Positions 10,106-19,031 of a DNA stretch of 64,000 nucleotides are shown one piece after another. The notes under the pieces were generated by a model that saw nothing but the letters and a program-made list of their open reading frames with translations, was not told where the DNA came from and ran no database searches. The stretch spans positions 27,642 through 91,641 of the forward strand of contig CAVWSN010000021.1 in the NCBI GenBank assembly GCA_963757815.1, in the 5' to 3' direction. How positions within the stretch are numbered: the stretch's first letter is position 1; every line of letters begins with the position of its first letter. The DNA is from JACVRW01 sp963757815. Its GTDB lineage: Bacteria; Actinomycetota; Thermoleophilia; Solirubrobacterales; Thermoleophilaceae. Made by a program: the position numbers and the translations under genes.

Positions 10106-11755
10106 TCAGCGCGAGCCGACCAGTTCCCGCTCGCGCTCGGGCGCCTGCGGCTCGGGCTCGTCTTCCGGCTCGATTGCAGCCTCGGCTCCGTGGCCCGTTT
10201 CCGAGCGCACGTAGAGCTCGTCGAACTTCGCCTCGGCCTCCGGCTCGCGGCTCAGCATGGTGCCGAGCCAGCAGGCAATGAAGCCGACCGGCACGGAGAA
10301 GATCGCGGGCACGTCCAGCGCCAGGCTGCCGAGCGGCGAGCCCTCCGAGTCCGGGCCCGGCCACACGGGCACGCTCAGCAGAATCAGTCCGAGCGAGGCG
10401 ATCAGCCCCGACAGCATCCCGACGATCGCGCCGGTGGTGTTGAAGCGACGCCAGAAGAGGGCGAAGAGCAACGCGGGCAGCGTCACGCTCGAGGCAATCG
10501 TGAACGCGAGCGCCACCAAGACGGACACGTTGAACCCCGAGCCGCCTGCGATCGAGACTACGATCGCGAGCACGCCCATCACGGCAGCGGCGATCTTGGC
10601 GACGTAGACCTCCTCCTTCTCGGAGTCGCGCCCACGGCGGATCACGTTCGACCACAGGTCGTGGGCGACCGCGCCCGCGGCAGCGATCACCAGGCCGGCG
10701 ACCACCGCGAGGATCGTGGCGAGCGCGACTGCGGAGACGATCGCCAGGAAGATGTCCCCGCCCCCGGAGCCGCTTCCGCCGCCGAGCGTCTCCGCCAGCA
10801 GCGGCACGGTCAGGTTGCCGGTCTCGCCCACGGCTGCCTCGCCGCTCTGGCCGAGGATTGCCCGGGCCCCGATTCCGACGATCATGACGATGATGTAGAA
10901 GGTCCCGATCAGGGCGACCGCCCAGGCCACCGAGCCGCGCGCCGCCCTGGCGTCGGGCACCGTGAAGAAGCGCATCAGGATGTGCGGCAGGCCGGCGGTG
11001 CCGAGCAGGAAGGCGAGGCCGAAGGAGATCAGGCCGAGCTTCGAGTCGAACTGCAGGCCGCCCTCGAAGTACGCGGCGCCCTCGGAGTGCTCGCCCGCGG
11101 CGGTGTCGAACAGGTTCCCGACGTTGAAGCCGAACTCGGCCAGCACCCAGACCCCGAGCACGATCCCGGCGATCATCAGCAGCCCCGCCTTGATGATCTG
11201 AACCCAGGTCGTGGCGATCATCCCGCCGAAGATGACGTAGATCATCATGAAGGTCCCAACGAGGATCACGGCCGGGGTGAAGGTGAGGCCGGTGAGGGCC
11301 TCGATCAGCACGCCGGCGCCGACCATCTGGGCGATCAGGTACACGCTGACGACGGCGAGCGTGCCAACCGCCGCGACCATCCGCGTCGGGCGTTCGCGCA
11401 TCCGGTACGCCAGCACGTCGACGGCCGTGTACTTGCCGGAGTTGCGCATCCGCTCTCCGATGAAGAGCAGCAGGGGCAGGAAGGCGACGATGGCAGCCAT
11501 CAGGCCGACCATCCCGTCGAAGCCGAACAGGAAGATCAGGCCGGCGAAGCCCAGGAACGACGATGCCGACATGTAGTCGCCGGCGATCGCGAAGCCATTC
11601 TGGATCCCGGTGATGCGGCGACCCGCGGCCCAGTAGTGCTTGGCGGACGTGGTTCGCTTCGATGCCCAGTATGTGATGCCGAGGGTGCCGGCAAGCACCA
11701 CCGCGAAGATCGACAGCGGCAACGCCTGCAGGTCGGCGGCAATCGGCGTGGTCAT
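10106..11755 (-). CDS. actP: ActP-type sodium:solute (acetate/pyruvate) symporter
   Basis: A 549-residue integral membrane protein of the sodium:solute symporter family, with about 13 hydrophobic segments. The N-terminal region SAKHYWAAGRRITGIQNGFA followed by AGDYMSASSFLG is characteristic of the ActP cation/acetate branch. It would take up short monocarboxylates such as acetate or pyruvate with Na+ or H+. A DUF485 protein overlaps its start (ATGA, 11752-11755), exactly as yjcH precedes actP in other bacteria. The C-terminal 45 residues are a charged cytoplasmic tail. The cognate acetyl-CoA synthetase is not adjacent. Confidence 0.85.
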   Translation of the reverse strand: MTTPIAADLQALPLSIFAVVLAGTLGITYWASKRTTSAKHYWAAGRRITGIQNGFAIAGDYMSASSFLGFAGLIFLFGFDGMVGLMAAIVAFLPLLLFIGERMRNSGKYTAVDVLAYRMRERPTRMVAAVGTLAVVSVYLIAQMVGAGVLIEALTGLTFTPAVILVGTFMMIYVIFGGMIATTWVQIIKAGLLMIAGIVLGVWVLAEFGFNVGNLFDTAAGEHSEGAAYFEGGLQFDSKLGLISFGLAFLLGTAGLPHILMRFFTVPDARAARGSVAWAVALIGTFYIIVMIVGIGARAILGQSGEAAVGETGNLTVPLLAETLGGGSGSGGGDIFLAIVSAVALATILAVVAGLVIAAAGAVAHDLWSNVIRRGRDSEKEEVYVAKIAAAVMGVLAIVVSIAGGSGFNVSVLVALAFTIASSVTLPALLFALFWRRFNTTGAIVGMLSGLIASLGLILLSVPVWPGPDSEGSPLGSLALDVPAIFSVPVGFIACWLGTMLSREPEAEAKFDELYVRSETGHGAEAAIEPEDEPEPQAPERERELVGSR

Positions 11756-12081
11756 CGTGCTTCCCTCCCAGTGCGGGTCAGCTCGGTGGCCACCCGCGCG
11801 GCGCGCTGCTCCAGCGGCTCGAAGACGCGGTCAGCACGACGCAGGTACAGCCAGGTGACAATCCAGGTCATGAACACCTGCGCAGCCGAGATCACGAACC
11901 CGAGCGTTAAGCCGAGCGCGACCTCGTTCCCCATGATGTCCGGCGCCAACGCTGCCAGCAGCAGGTAGGTCAGGAAGATCCCGAGCCACACCACGGTGAC
12001 GGGGATCAGAAAGCGCTTACGGCGCCTTACGAGCTCACGAAACTCCGGTGAGCGTTCAACGGCTCGCCAATCGGCTTGCAT
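11752..12081 (-). CDS. DUF485 membrane protein (YjcH-like), ActP partner
   Basis: A 109-residue protein with two transmembrane helices (about 26-48 and 55-80) and charged ends. The fold and position match DUF485/YjcH proteins that precede ActP symporters. Its last codon overlaps the symporter start, so the two are co-translated. The molecular role of DUF485 proteins is not settled; an accessory or assembly subunit is the usual assumption. An AGGAGGCAGAGAG purine-rich ribosome-binding stretch lies just upstream of the ATG at 12081. Confidence 0.8.
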   Translation of the reverse strand: MQADWRAVERSPEFRELVRRRKRFLIPVTVVWLGIFLTYLLLAALAPDIMGNEVALGLTLGFVISAAQVFMTWIVTWLYLRRADRVFEPLEQRAARVATELTRTGREAR

Positions 12082-12148
12082 CTCTCTGCCTCCTCGCGAA
12101 CCGGGCTACCCGGGGACACCAGGGGGTAACCAGCCGACCCGAAAGGCG

Positions 12149-12637
12149 CTAGGAGTCGGTCTCGCAGCTGGCGCCGCTGGGGTCGACGCCGGGAAGCCGA
12201 TCGAGCAGCGCGATTAGCTGGGCGAGCTCGCCCTCGTCGTACGTCGCGCCCAGGAGCTCGCGAATCTGCGTGGTGTGAGACTTCGTGGCCTCACGGAGCT
12301 TGGAGCGCCCGGCCTTCGTCAGCACCGCGTAGCTAACGCGGCGATCGCTCGAGCACTCGTCGCGGGCCACGAGGCCGTCGCGCTCGAGGCCGTCCAGCAG
12401 GCGTGTGACGCCGCCCGCGGTCAGCAGAAGGCTGTTTGCCAGATCGACACGCCGCATCCGCCTGTCGGGCGCCCTGGCAAGTTGAAGCAGTGCCTCGTAG
12501 GCATTGATGTTCAGGCCGTGGTCGGCGCTCAGCAGGGCGCTCAGCCGGCGCGGCACGATCGCGCCGGCGCGGACCAGGCGCACGAACGCGTCGATTTCGG
12601 CCGAGGTCTTGGGTGTGGTGGTTGAAGGCGAGGCCAT
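12149..12637 (-). CDS. MarR-family transcriptional regulator
   Basis: A 162-residue winged-helix regulator. The core is typical of MarR: LNINAYEALLQL, then LANSLLLTAGGVTRLLDGLERDGLVAR as the recognition helix region, then the wing CSSDRRVSYAVLTKAG. A longer frame begins with TTG at 12658, but that region is occupied by an operator-like sequence, so I prefer the ATG at 12637. It sits downstream of yceI and an FMN reductase gene on the same strand; all three are probably controlled by it through the repeated CTTGC-N5-CAA sites annotated separately. The effector may be a redox-active or phenolic compound (inference). Confidence 0.85.
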   Translation of the reverse strand: MASPSTTTPKTSAEIDAFVRLVRAGAIVPRRLSALLSADHGLNINAYEALLQLARAPDRRMRRVDLANSLLLTAGGVTRLLDGLERDGLVARDECSSDRRVSYAVLTKAGRSKLREATKSHTTQIRELLGATYDEGELAQLIALLDRLPGVDPSGASCETDS

Positions 12638-12642
12638 GGAAG

Positions 12643-12660
12643 TTGCTTGCGTCCTCAAGG
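12643..12660 (-). promoter_or_regulatory. candidate MarR operator, copy 3 (marR leader)
   Basis: TTGCTTGCGTCCTCAAGG on the + strand contains CTTG-N6-CAAG, an inverted repeat, and shares 14 bases in a row (GCTTGCGTCCTCAA) with the site upstream of yceI. It lies 6-23 bases upstream of the preferred marR ATG, which suggests autoregulation. Confidence 0.5.
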
Positions 12661-12671
12661 GTAGTGGGGGC

Positions 12672-13229
12672 TCAGGCGGCCACCCCCGCGTACTGGAGCT
12701 CGGCGAGCAGCACGCCGACCGAGTCGCTCAGGGCTTCCTGCTGGGTCGGATCGGCTGGGTGGCCGCCAGGGTCGAGGTGCTCGTGGGCGTGGCCCACGGC
12801 GAGCTCGACGTCGGTCACGCGGGCGCCGGTCGAGCCGAGGACCTTGCGCAGCTCGGCCTGGGCCCAGACGGCGCCGAACATCCCGGTGCTGGCTCCGATC
12901 ACGGCGACGGGCTTGTTGCGCAGGGGGCTCGCGGCCGGCGGCCGCGAGGCCCAGTCGACGGCGTTCTTGAGCACGCCGGGGATCGACGAGTTGTATTCCG
13001 GGGTCGCGAACAGCAGGGCGTCGGCGTCGGCGATCGCGTGCCGGAGACGGACGACGGCCGGAGGGCCGTCGCCGATGTCGTCGTCCTCGTCGTAGGACGG
13101 GATCGCCTTGAGGCCGTCGAAGAGCTCGAATTCGGCTCCCTGCTGCTCGACGAGCTCGCCCGCCGCGCGCAGCAACAGCGTGTTGTGCGACTCGCGGCGC
13201 AGGCTGCCGCTGATGCCGAGCACCCGCAC
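12672..13229 (-). CDS. NADPH-dependent FMN reductase (flavodoxin-like quinone/azo reductase)
   Basis: A 185-residue flavodoxin-fold protein. The FMN phosphate loop is GSLRRESHNTLLL (8-20), and the conserved TPEYNSSIPGVLKNAVDWAS segment forms the flavin isoalloxazine-binding loop of the NADPH-dependent FMN reductase family. Relatives reduce FMN, quinones or chromate; the exact acceptor is unknown. The GTG start abuts the yceI stop with no gap (13229/13230), and marR follows, so the three genes are probably one transcript. Confidence 0.85.
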   Translation of the reverse strand: MRVLGISGSLRRESHNTLLLRAAGELVEQQGAEFELFDGLKAIPSYDEDDDIGDGPPAVVRLRHAIADADALLFATPEYNSSIPGVLKNAVDWASRPPAASPLRNKPVAVIGASTGMFGAVWAQAELRKVLGSTGARVTDVELAVGHAHEHLDPGGHPADPTQQEALSDSVGVLLAELQYAGVAA

Positions 13230-13763
13230 CTATGAGTCCTTGGCCAGCTGCAGGTCGACGAGGATCGTCACGTCGTTGGCCAGCGCCGGGTCCCCGCTGG
13301 GGAGCGGGTTGTTCCAGTTGAGGCCGAAGCTCGTCCTGTCGACGGTCGTCTCGAGCTGGAGGCCGAAGCGCTCGCCGCCGTAGGGGTCGGGCGCGGGGTC
13401 GTTTACGTGGCCCTTGATCTCGACCGCCTCGGTGTGACCCTTCAGCGTCAACTCGCCGGCGATGGTCACGTCGTCGCCCGAGCGGCTGATCTCCCGCGCC
13501 TCGAAGCTGAGCTGCGGGAAGCGCTCGGCGTCGAAGAAGTCCGGGCTCTGCAGGTGGGCTTCCAGGTTGGGGTCCTTGACCTGGACGCTGGAAACTTCGG
13601 CCGTCCCGCGCAGAACGCCGTCACTGAGGCGCGCATCGAAGTCGGAGAACGTGCCCTGGAAGGTTCCCGCCAGGTAGGGGACCGCGAAACCCACGGTCGA
13701 GTGAATCTTGTCCGCGCTCCAGGTCCCGGTCGGCAGCGCCTGCTGGAGGGTCGTATCGCTCAT
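13230..13763 (-). CDS. YceI-family polyisoprenoid-binding-like protein
   Basis: A 177-residue lipocalin-like YceI-family protein: W-S-x-D-x-x-H-S-x-V-x-F near the N-terminus (TWSADKIHSTVGFAV) and SFGLNWNNPL near the C-terminus. There is no signal peptide, so it appears to be the cytosolic subtype common in actinobacteria. Family members bind isoprenoid or other amphiphilic ligands in a beta-barrel. It is the first gene of the yceI / FMN reductase / marR operon and has a strong promoter with two operator-like repeats upstream. Confidence 0.85.
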   Translation of the reverse strand: MSDTTLQQALPTGTWSADKIHSTVGFAVPYLAGTFQGTFSDFDARLSDGVLRGTAEVSSVQVKDPNLEAHLQSPDFFDAERFPQLSFEAREISRSGDDVTIAGELTLKGHTEAVEIKGHVNDPAPDPYGGERFGLQLETTVDRTSFGLNWNNPLPSGDPALANDVTILVDLQLAKDS

Positions 13764-13790
13764 CTGCGTCCTCTCTCGATTGGTGGGAAG

Positions 13791-13836
13791 AAGCTTGCGT
13801 CCTCAACCAATCTACCAGAGAAGCTTGCGATGTCAA
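13791..13836 (-). promoter_or_regulatory. tandem MarR operator candidates, copies 1 and 2
   Basis: AAGCTTGCGTCCTCAA at 13791-13806 and AAGCTTGCGATGTCAA at 13821-13836 are two copies spaced exactly 30 bp apart, about three helical turns. Both hold CTTGC-N5-CAA (on the other strand TTG-N5-GCAAG). Copy 2 overlaps the -35/spacer and copy 1 lies downstream of the -10. A third copy precedes marR. The binding protein is inferred to be the MarR encoded at 12149-12637. Confidence 0.55.
13809..13836 (-). promoter_or_regulatory. sigma-70-type promoter of the yceI operon
   Basis: Reading the minus strand, TTGACA (13836-13831) is followed after 16 bases by TAGATT (13814-13809). The spacing is close to the 17-bp optimum and the site lies about 45 bp upstream of the yceI start. 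One operator repeat overlaps the spacer and another lies just downstream of the -10 box, an arrangement suited to repression. Confidence 0.55.
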
Positions 13837-13858
13837 CTATCGACTCGTCAACTATCGA
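13832..13858. repeat. 12-bp direct repeat upstream of the yceI promoter
   Basis: GTCAACTATCGA occurs at 13832-13843 and 13847-13858 (15-bp period). It may be an upstream activator site or duplicated -35 element, since both copies contain the reverse complement of TTGAC. Confidence 0.45.
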
Positions 13859-13913
13859 GCAACGCCCTCGGCGTGGACAGATCGCGGGGAAGACAAGTCG
13901 TCGAACGCCCGGG

Positions 13914-15403
13914 CTACGCCGGCGGGTGGATCTCCCGCTTGAGGATCTTGCCTGTGGGGCCCTTGGGCAGCTCCTCGACGAACCAGACCTGACGTGGGTA
14001 CTTGTAGGCGGCGACCCGCTCCTTGACGAAGCTCTGGACGTCCCCGGGTGTCTCGCCGGCGTCGGGCGTCAGCACGACTGCGGCGCCGACCTCCTCGCCG
14101 AGGCTGTCGTGCGGGATGCCGACGACCGCGGCCTCCCGGATTGAGGGGTGCTCGTAGAGGACCTCCTCGATCTCGCGGGGATAGATGTTGAACCCGCCGC
14201 GGATGATCAGCTCCTTCTTGCGGTCGACGATGAAGTAGTAACCGTCCTCGTCGCGCCTCGCGAGGTCGCCGGTCTTGAGCCAACCGTCCTCGTCGAGGGC
14301 TGCGGCGGTCTCCTCGGGGCGATTCCAGTAGCCCTTCATCACCACGGGCCCGCGGATCAGGATCTCGCCGACTTCGCCCTCCGGGACGTCGTTGCCCTCG
14401 GAGTCGGCCAAGCGCATCTCGACACCGTCAACCGGAATCCCGATCGACCCGGGCTTGCGTTCGATGTCCGGTCGGTTGAAGGACCCGATCGCGCAGGTCT
14501 CCGACAGGCCGTAGCCCTCGAGGACCTTGCAGTCGAAGGTCTGCTCGAAGGCCTTGAGGACCTCGACCGGCATCGCGGCGCCGCCGGAGACGCACAGCTC
14601 CAGGCTCGACGTGTCGAACGACGACGCGTCCGGGTGGTGCACCATCGCCGCGTACATCGTCGGCACCCCGAGGAAGGTGGTCACCCGGTCGCGCTGGATC
14701 ATCTCCAGGGCCTTGGCCACGTCGAAGCGGGGTAGCAGGGTCAGCTCGGCGCCCACCCAAGTGGAGGTGGTCAGACCGGTTGTCAGGCCGAATACGTGGA
14801 ACAGCGGAAGCGCGCCGAAGGTCACCCCGTCCGGCTGAGCGTTGACCAGGTCCGCGGCTATCCGCGTCGCCGAGAGCAGGTTGCCGTGGGTCAACTGAGC
14901 GCCCTTCGGCGTGCCGGTCGTGCCGGAGGTGTACAGGATGATCGCGGTGTCGTCGTCCGCCCGGTCGACGACCTGATCCACGGGCTCCGCGGCGCCAAGC
15001 TGTCCCTCGAAATCGCCGGGCTCGACGAGGATGGGCTCGATGCCGGCACTCTCGCTGCCCTCGCGGGCGGCCTCGCCCATCTGGTGCCAGCCGAGCATGA
15101 CCTTGGCGCCCGCATCCTCCATCTGAAACCCGACCTCGCGGCCCTTGAGGAGGGGATTCATCGGTACCACCACCGCGCCGAGGCGCAGCGCCCCGAAGAA
15201 GACAAATGGGAAGTAGGGGACGTTGGGCAGCATCACTCCCACGCGGTCGCCTGCCTCGACGCCCTTGGCGGCCAGCAGGCCGCGGCGCGAGCGCTGGCCT
15301 GGTCGATCAGCGAGTAGCTGAGCTCGAGGTCATCGAGCTTGATCGCGATCCGCTCGCCGTGGTCGGCGACGGTCTTCGTGAGCATCTCCGCCAGGTTCGC
15401 CAT
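13914..15403 (-). CDS. long-chain fatty-acid--CoA ligase / AMP-binding enzyme, one frameshift
   Basis: About 496 residues after restoring one missing base near 15283; the N-terminal 40 residues (MANLAEMLTKTVADHG...) are in a different frame from the rest. ANL-superfamily motifs are complete: P-loop YTSGTTGTPKGAQLTHGN, GYGLSET, the hinge motif TGDLARRDEDGYYFIVDRKK, and the catalytic lysine region PTGKILKREI at the C-terminus. It adenylates a carboxylic acid and transfers it to CoA. Chain-length preference cannot be read; similarity in layout is to long-chain acyl-CoA ligases. It is separated from the yceI operon by about 150 bp. Confidence 0.85.
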
Positions 15404-15545
15404 CCGCCGATGATCCCACCCGGCGTCCCGCACGCCGAAGCCGGGCTTATGTGCTCACGCTCGCGGAGCGATCTTCACGTCGCCGTGCAGGACGTCTTGA
15501 GTCATAGGGCGGGCGGCGGAGGACCTGGTAAGACCTGCCGCCGAC

Positions 15546-16223
15546 CTAGGCGTCTGATTTCGCTTCCGCAGTGTTGCGGCTCTTCCATGCCTGGCGGGCG
15601 GCGAACACGCCCGGAGCGAGGACCAGCGCCTTGTAGAGCAGGAGCAGCGCCCCCGTCACGCCGCTGTAGCGGGCGACCGGCTCCTCCCAGTTGAGCGTGT
15701 CGGTGGCCTCGATGATCGGCAGCGCGTTGAGCAGATGCCACAGGTACAGCTCGCCGGCCTGATAGAGGCGTCCCGGCTCGCTCATCTCCGGGGCGGAGGC
15801 GGCGAGGCTCGCGTTATCCGTCAGGCTCGTCACAAGCACGAACACCGTGCTCGCCACGAGCCACACGAGCAGCACGGTGAGGAGCGCGTCGACAACCGGG
15901 TGAACCCGGGTGTTGGCGGAGAGGACGATCCCCGTTCTCGTCAGGGTCCGCCCCTTCCAGGCGTTCACGTAGAAGCGCTGGCACAGGAGCCCAACCAGGA
16001 CGACGACCCCGGCGCAGCCGGCCACGGCCAACGCCGGGTCAGCGGCCGGGATCAGCGACACCACTCGCCACAGAACAGCCCACGCGAACACGACTGCAAA
16101 CAGCGCCCACGCCGCCTGAAGGATCGGAGTGTCGGCGGCCCTCGACGCCCAGCGACGGATCGGTTCTCCCAGCCGCTGATCGCCGTCGGGTACCGGGCGA
16201 GGAACGAGGATGCGCGTGTTCAT
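15546..16223 (-). CDS. uncharacterised integral membrane protein
   Basis: A 225-residue protein not assigned to a family. The N-terminus is cytoplasmic-looking and polar; hydrophobic segments are at about 37-57, 62-82 and 107-132, with a weaker one near 185-205. The region between helices 3 and 4 (about 135-175) contains ASAPEMSEPGRLYQAGELYLW and could be extracytoplasmic. The ATG at 16223 gives the longest sensible frame. No operon partner; the neighbours are 140-300 bp away. Confidence 0.6.
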   Translation of the reverse strand: MNTRILVPRPVPDGDQRLGEPIRRWASRAADTPILQAAWALFAVVFAWAVLWRVVSLIPAADPALAVAGCAGVVVLVGLLCQRFYVNAWKGRTLTRTGIVLSANTRVHPVVDALLTVLLVWLVASTVFVLVTSLTDNASLAASAPEMSEPGRLYQAGELYLWHLLNALPIIEATDTLNWEEPVARYSGVTGALLLLYKALVLAPGVFAARQAWKSRNTAEAKSDA

Positions 16224-16521
16224 GCAGGTGGAGACGGGCGGAGCGGATGACCCATTCCCGTGAGCCTGGTCACGCAGCGACTACGCTGCGTGCCGAACTC
16301 GTCATCGCCGACGGCGCGCTCGCGACCCGGACGAGTGGAGTCGCTGGCCGACCCGGCCCTGGACGTACACGGTGGCATTGATCGCCGGGGCGGACGCCGC
16401 GTAGTGGTCGTCGGGACGGCTACCTGGCATTCGGCTGCGAGCCGCCGGACTTCGCCTGGCTAGCGGATCGGTCGGATCGGCGTGCGTGCCCCTGCAGGGG
16501 AGGTGGGAGGATAGGAACGCC
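16224..16521. other. 298-bp intergenic region without a supported gene
   Basis: Short open frames exist here but show no recognisable family. A stretch near 16420-16465 reads GYLAFGCEPPDFAWL in one frame, possibly a relic of a lost gene. The only functional element I can support is the GGAGG ribosome-binding site at 16506-16510 for the downstream methyltransferase. Confidence 0.4.
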
Positions 16522-17334
16522 GTGTCTGAGTACGTCCTCGATCATCACCGGGAAGGGGAGCGCGACCGGCTGGATCTAATGTCGCGGCTGCTCGATCCGA
16601 TGCACCGCCGTCACATCGAGCAGCTGGGCATCGGACCTGGGGCACGGACGCTTGAGGTCGGGTGTGGCAACGGCTCCATCTCTGCCTGGCTCGCGGAGCG
16701 CGTCGCCCCTGGTGGGCGAGCCGTGGCGGTGGATCTTGATCTGTCGCTCGTCGACGTGGACATGCCGAGCCTCGAGCTTCGCCAGGCGGACATCGTCGCC
16801 GGACCAGTCGAGCCGAGGGATTTTGATTTGGTCACGGTGCGCGCCGTGCTTCACCACGTTGCGAGCTCGCAGGCTGCCGTCGCGAACCTCGTCGCCAGCG
16901 TGCGACCGGGCGGAGCAATTCTGCTGATCGAGCCGGATTTCCTGCCGGTGAGCATCGCTGGGCCGAGTGACGTCCGGGCGTTCTGGGAGGGGTGGCTCGC
17001 GTGGTCGCGCCGCGAGGGAATCGACTACATGATCGGTCGGCGGCTCCCCGCGGCTCTGGCAACGCTGGGCATGGAGAGCATCGAGGCAACCGCCGAGACC
17101 GCGCTCTACAACGGTGGCTCTCTGTGGGCCGAGTATTGGAGGCGGACCGTCATCGAGTTGCGGGGCCGGCTGGTCGCATCGGGGGAGCTCGATGACCGAT
17201 CAATCGACGCGTTCCTCGGCCACTGCGCCGATCCGGCATGGTGGACGCAGACGATTGCGTTCACCGCTGTCCAGGCCCGCTTAGCCTCCGAGCCAGTTGA
17301 CGGTGATCGGGTGGTGGCTCGAGCGGGCGAGTAG
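16522..17334 (+). CDS. SAM-dependent methyltransferase
   Basis: A 270-residue class I methyltransferase. Motif I is LEVGCGNGS near residue 45-53, followed by an acidic residue after the second strand (VAVDLD), and a post-II motif VRAVLHHV. The substrate is unknown. GTG at 16522 is selected because GGAGG lies 11 bases upstream. The 3' end overlaps the convergent DUF2332 gene by 54 bases (17281-17334), so the two mRNAs are antisense at their ends. Confidence 0.8.
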   Translation: MSEYVLDHHREGERDRLDLMSRLLDPMHRRHIEQLGIGPGARTLEVGCGNGSISAWLAERVAPGGRAVAVDLDLSLVDVDMPSLELRQADIVAGPVEPRDFDLVTVRAVLHHVASSQAAVANLVASVRPGGAILLIEPDFLPVSIAGPSDVRAFWEGWLAWSRREGIDYMIGRRLPAALATLGMESIEATAETALYNGGSLWAEYWRRTVIELRGRLVASGELDDRSIDAFLGHCADPAWWTQTIAFTAVQARLASEPVDGDRVVARAGE

Positions 17335-18354
17335 ACGACGTTGGCCGCCCGGCCATTGGGTGAGATGTAGCTCGATTCGCGCTGGGTCGGTCTTGGCGCC
17401 CTCGAAGGACAGCAGCGCCAAGGGCGCCTGGGCGGTCGCGCGCGCTCCAGCGGCCGCGATCGCGGCGTCTGCGGCTTCGCGGACCGTGTCGGGCAGGTAG
17501 GGCCAGACGATGGTGTGGTAGACGACCGTGGCCAATCCGGGTCGGGGCGCCGCCAACCGGTCGGCGACCCAGCGCGCGAGGTCGGCGCGCTCCACTACCG
17601 CGGGCGTCTCGCGGGCGACAGCGATCGCTCGCTCGAGCAGGTCAAACCGCTCATGCTCGTCGGGCATGATGCAGGCCAACAGGGTGAGTCTGCCGGCGTC
17701 GGTCGTGGCGTCGATTGGGTTCAGGTCGCAGCCGGCCCGCTCGCCGACCTGGAACCCCGTCGCGAGCGGCGGGCGCCCCCCGGTCAGGAAGTTCACGAAC
17801 CGCACCGGAGAGTTCTCGGGGCCGAAGTTCACCCTGTCCTGTTCGTAGCGGAAGCGGTCGAGCCGTAGGTTGAGACCCGCACTCGCGCCGAGCTCGAGCA
17901 GCCGCAGCGGTAGCCCGGTCTGCTCGGCGACCAGGCAGAGGCCCCCGACGAGCACCTTCGACCGCGTCGGCGCGTTGGTCTGCAGCGGGTGGGCGAGAGC
18001 GTCCACCAGCTCCGGGCGGCCGCTGGCGATCAGCTCGCGCACCGCCGGCCAGGCGGCCTCGGCGTCGCCATCGCCACCGGTCGACGGATAGTGCTTCGCC
18101 AGCTCGGGGGCCTGCCCGGTGAGCACAATCCGGTGCACACCGGCCAGCAGGCGGAATGCGTCCCACTCATCTACCCGATCACGCTCGCGGCCGCGCAACG
18201 CCGCGCGAGTGGGGCCGCCGACCCTGACGTCGTCGCGCATCCGCTCGAGCAGCACCGAATAGAACGGCGAGCCCACCCGCCGTGCGACCTCGACATGACC
18301 GTCGAGTTGGGCGATCAACGGATCGGAGCTGCCCATGCGTGCGACGCTCATTTT
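17281..18354 (-). CDS. DUF2332 family protein
   Basis: A 357-residue protein of the DUF2332 family common in actinobacteria and some proteobacteria. The central LRLLELGASAGLNLRLDRFR segment and the flanking GGDGDAEAAWPAV and NLLTG-like stretches identify it. The GASAGLN loop resembles a Rossmann methyltransferase motif, but no activity is established for the family. The ATG at 18354 begins MSVARMGSS; upstream sequence in this frame belongs to the luxR gene on another frame. Confidence 0.75.
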   Translation of the reverse strand, partial: KMSVARMGSSDPLIAQLDGHVEVARRVGSPFYSVLLERMRDDVRVGGPTRAALRGRERDRVDEWDAFRLLAGVHRIVLTGQAPELAKHYPSTGGDGDAEAAWPAVRELIASGRPELVDALAHPLQTNAPTRSKVLVGGLCLVAEQTGLPLRLLELGASAGLNLRLDRFRYEQDRVNFGPENSPVRFVNFLTGGRPPLATGFQVGERAGCDLNPIDATTDAGRLTLLACIMPDEHERFDLLERAIAVARETPAVVERADLARWVADRLAAPRPGLATVVYHTIVWPYLPDTVREAADAAIAAAGARATAQAPLALLSFEGAKTDPARIELHLTQWPGGQRRLLARSSHHPITVNWLGG

Positions 18355-18368
18355 GCGCCACTCCCGGT

Positions 18369-18913
18369 CTAGGCGTCCACGAGGCCCTGGTCGAGCGCCC
18401 AGCGCACCAGCTCGGCACGCCGGAGACGCCGAGCCGGCGCTGGATCCGCGCCCGGTGCTTCTCCACCGTTCGAACGCTGAGCGTGAGCAGCTCGGCGATC
18501 TCGGCGTTGGTGTGGCCGAGGGCGAGGAGACGCACGAGGTCGCGCTCGCGCAGCGTGAGGCCGTCGTCCCCGCGCCGCCGCTCGAAGTCACGGGCCGCCA
18601 GGCGCACCGCGCGCACGAGCCGCGGCCCCGGCTCGCCCGCCGGGGGCAGCACGATCGCGGTGCCGGGAGAGGCCCGTCGCAACGCGGGCACCGAGCAGAG
18701 CCCTTCGTGCTGGCAGAGCTCGGCGTCAAGTACGAGCACGGCCGGGCGCGTGGCCCTGAGCACGCCCGCGGCCTCGCGGAGCGAGTGCACGTGCCCTACC
18801 ACCTCGACCTCGCCGTTCGCTCCACGCAGCTGGCGCAGCGCCCCCGCTCCGCCCGCGATCACCACCTTCGTGCGCACGCGTGGGACCGTGAATCTGCCCC
18901 GCGCGGGCGGCAT
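18369..18913 (-). CDS. LuxR/NarL-type response-regulator-like transcription factor, one frameshift
   Basis: About 181 residues after correcting one lesion near 18420. The C-terminal LuxR helix-turn-helix is clear: LTLRERDLVRLLALGHTN, AEIAELLTLSVRTVEKHRA and IQRRLGVSGRAELVRWAL across the repaired frame. The N-terminal 100 residues resemble a receiver domain (VLVLDAEL could hold the phospho-Asp) but lack the usual acidic pocket and are short, so phosphorylation is doubtful. It is divergent from norB with about 118 bp between starts, making it a candidate norB regulator. No sensor kinase is adjacent. Confidence 0.7.
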
Positions 18914-19031
18914 CGGGGGCGATCCTCGGTTCGCGTGCGGAGAACTACGTAATTGAGCATCGAGCGCTTCGTCGCGTCCGGAGCCGGACCTATATTGCGC
19001 GCGCCGCACAACGGACACAGAGGGGTGGCGC
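18914..19031. promoter_or_regulatory. divergent luxR-norB intergenic control region
   Basis: 118 bp between divergent start codons. It should contain both promoters and any LuxR-type operator. It includes the AT-richer stretch GAACTACGTAATTGAGCATC near 18942-18961, the most plausible promoter core, but no convincing inverted repeat was found by eye. Confidence 0.4.

Noticed and set aside
10046..11968. 640-codon open frame antisense to actP
   Set aside because: Low-complexity Asp/His/Arg composition; the sense strand encodes a canonical symporter.
16260..16463. 67-codon frame as a gene
   Set aside because: No ribosome-binding site, no similarity recognised, and Arg/Ser-rich shadow-like composition.
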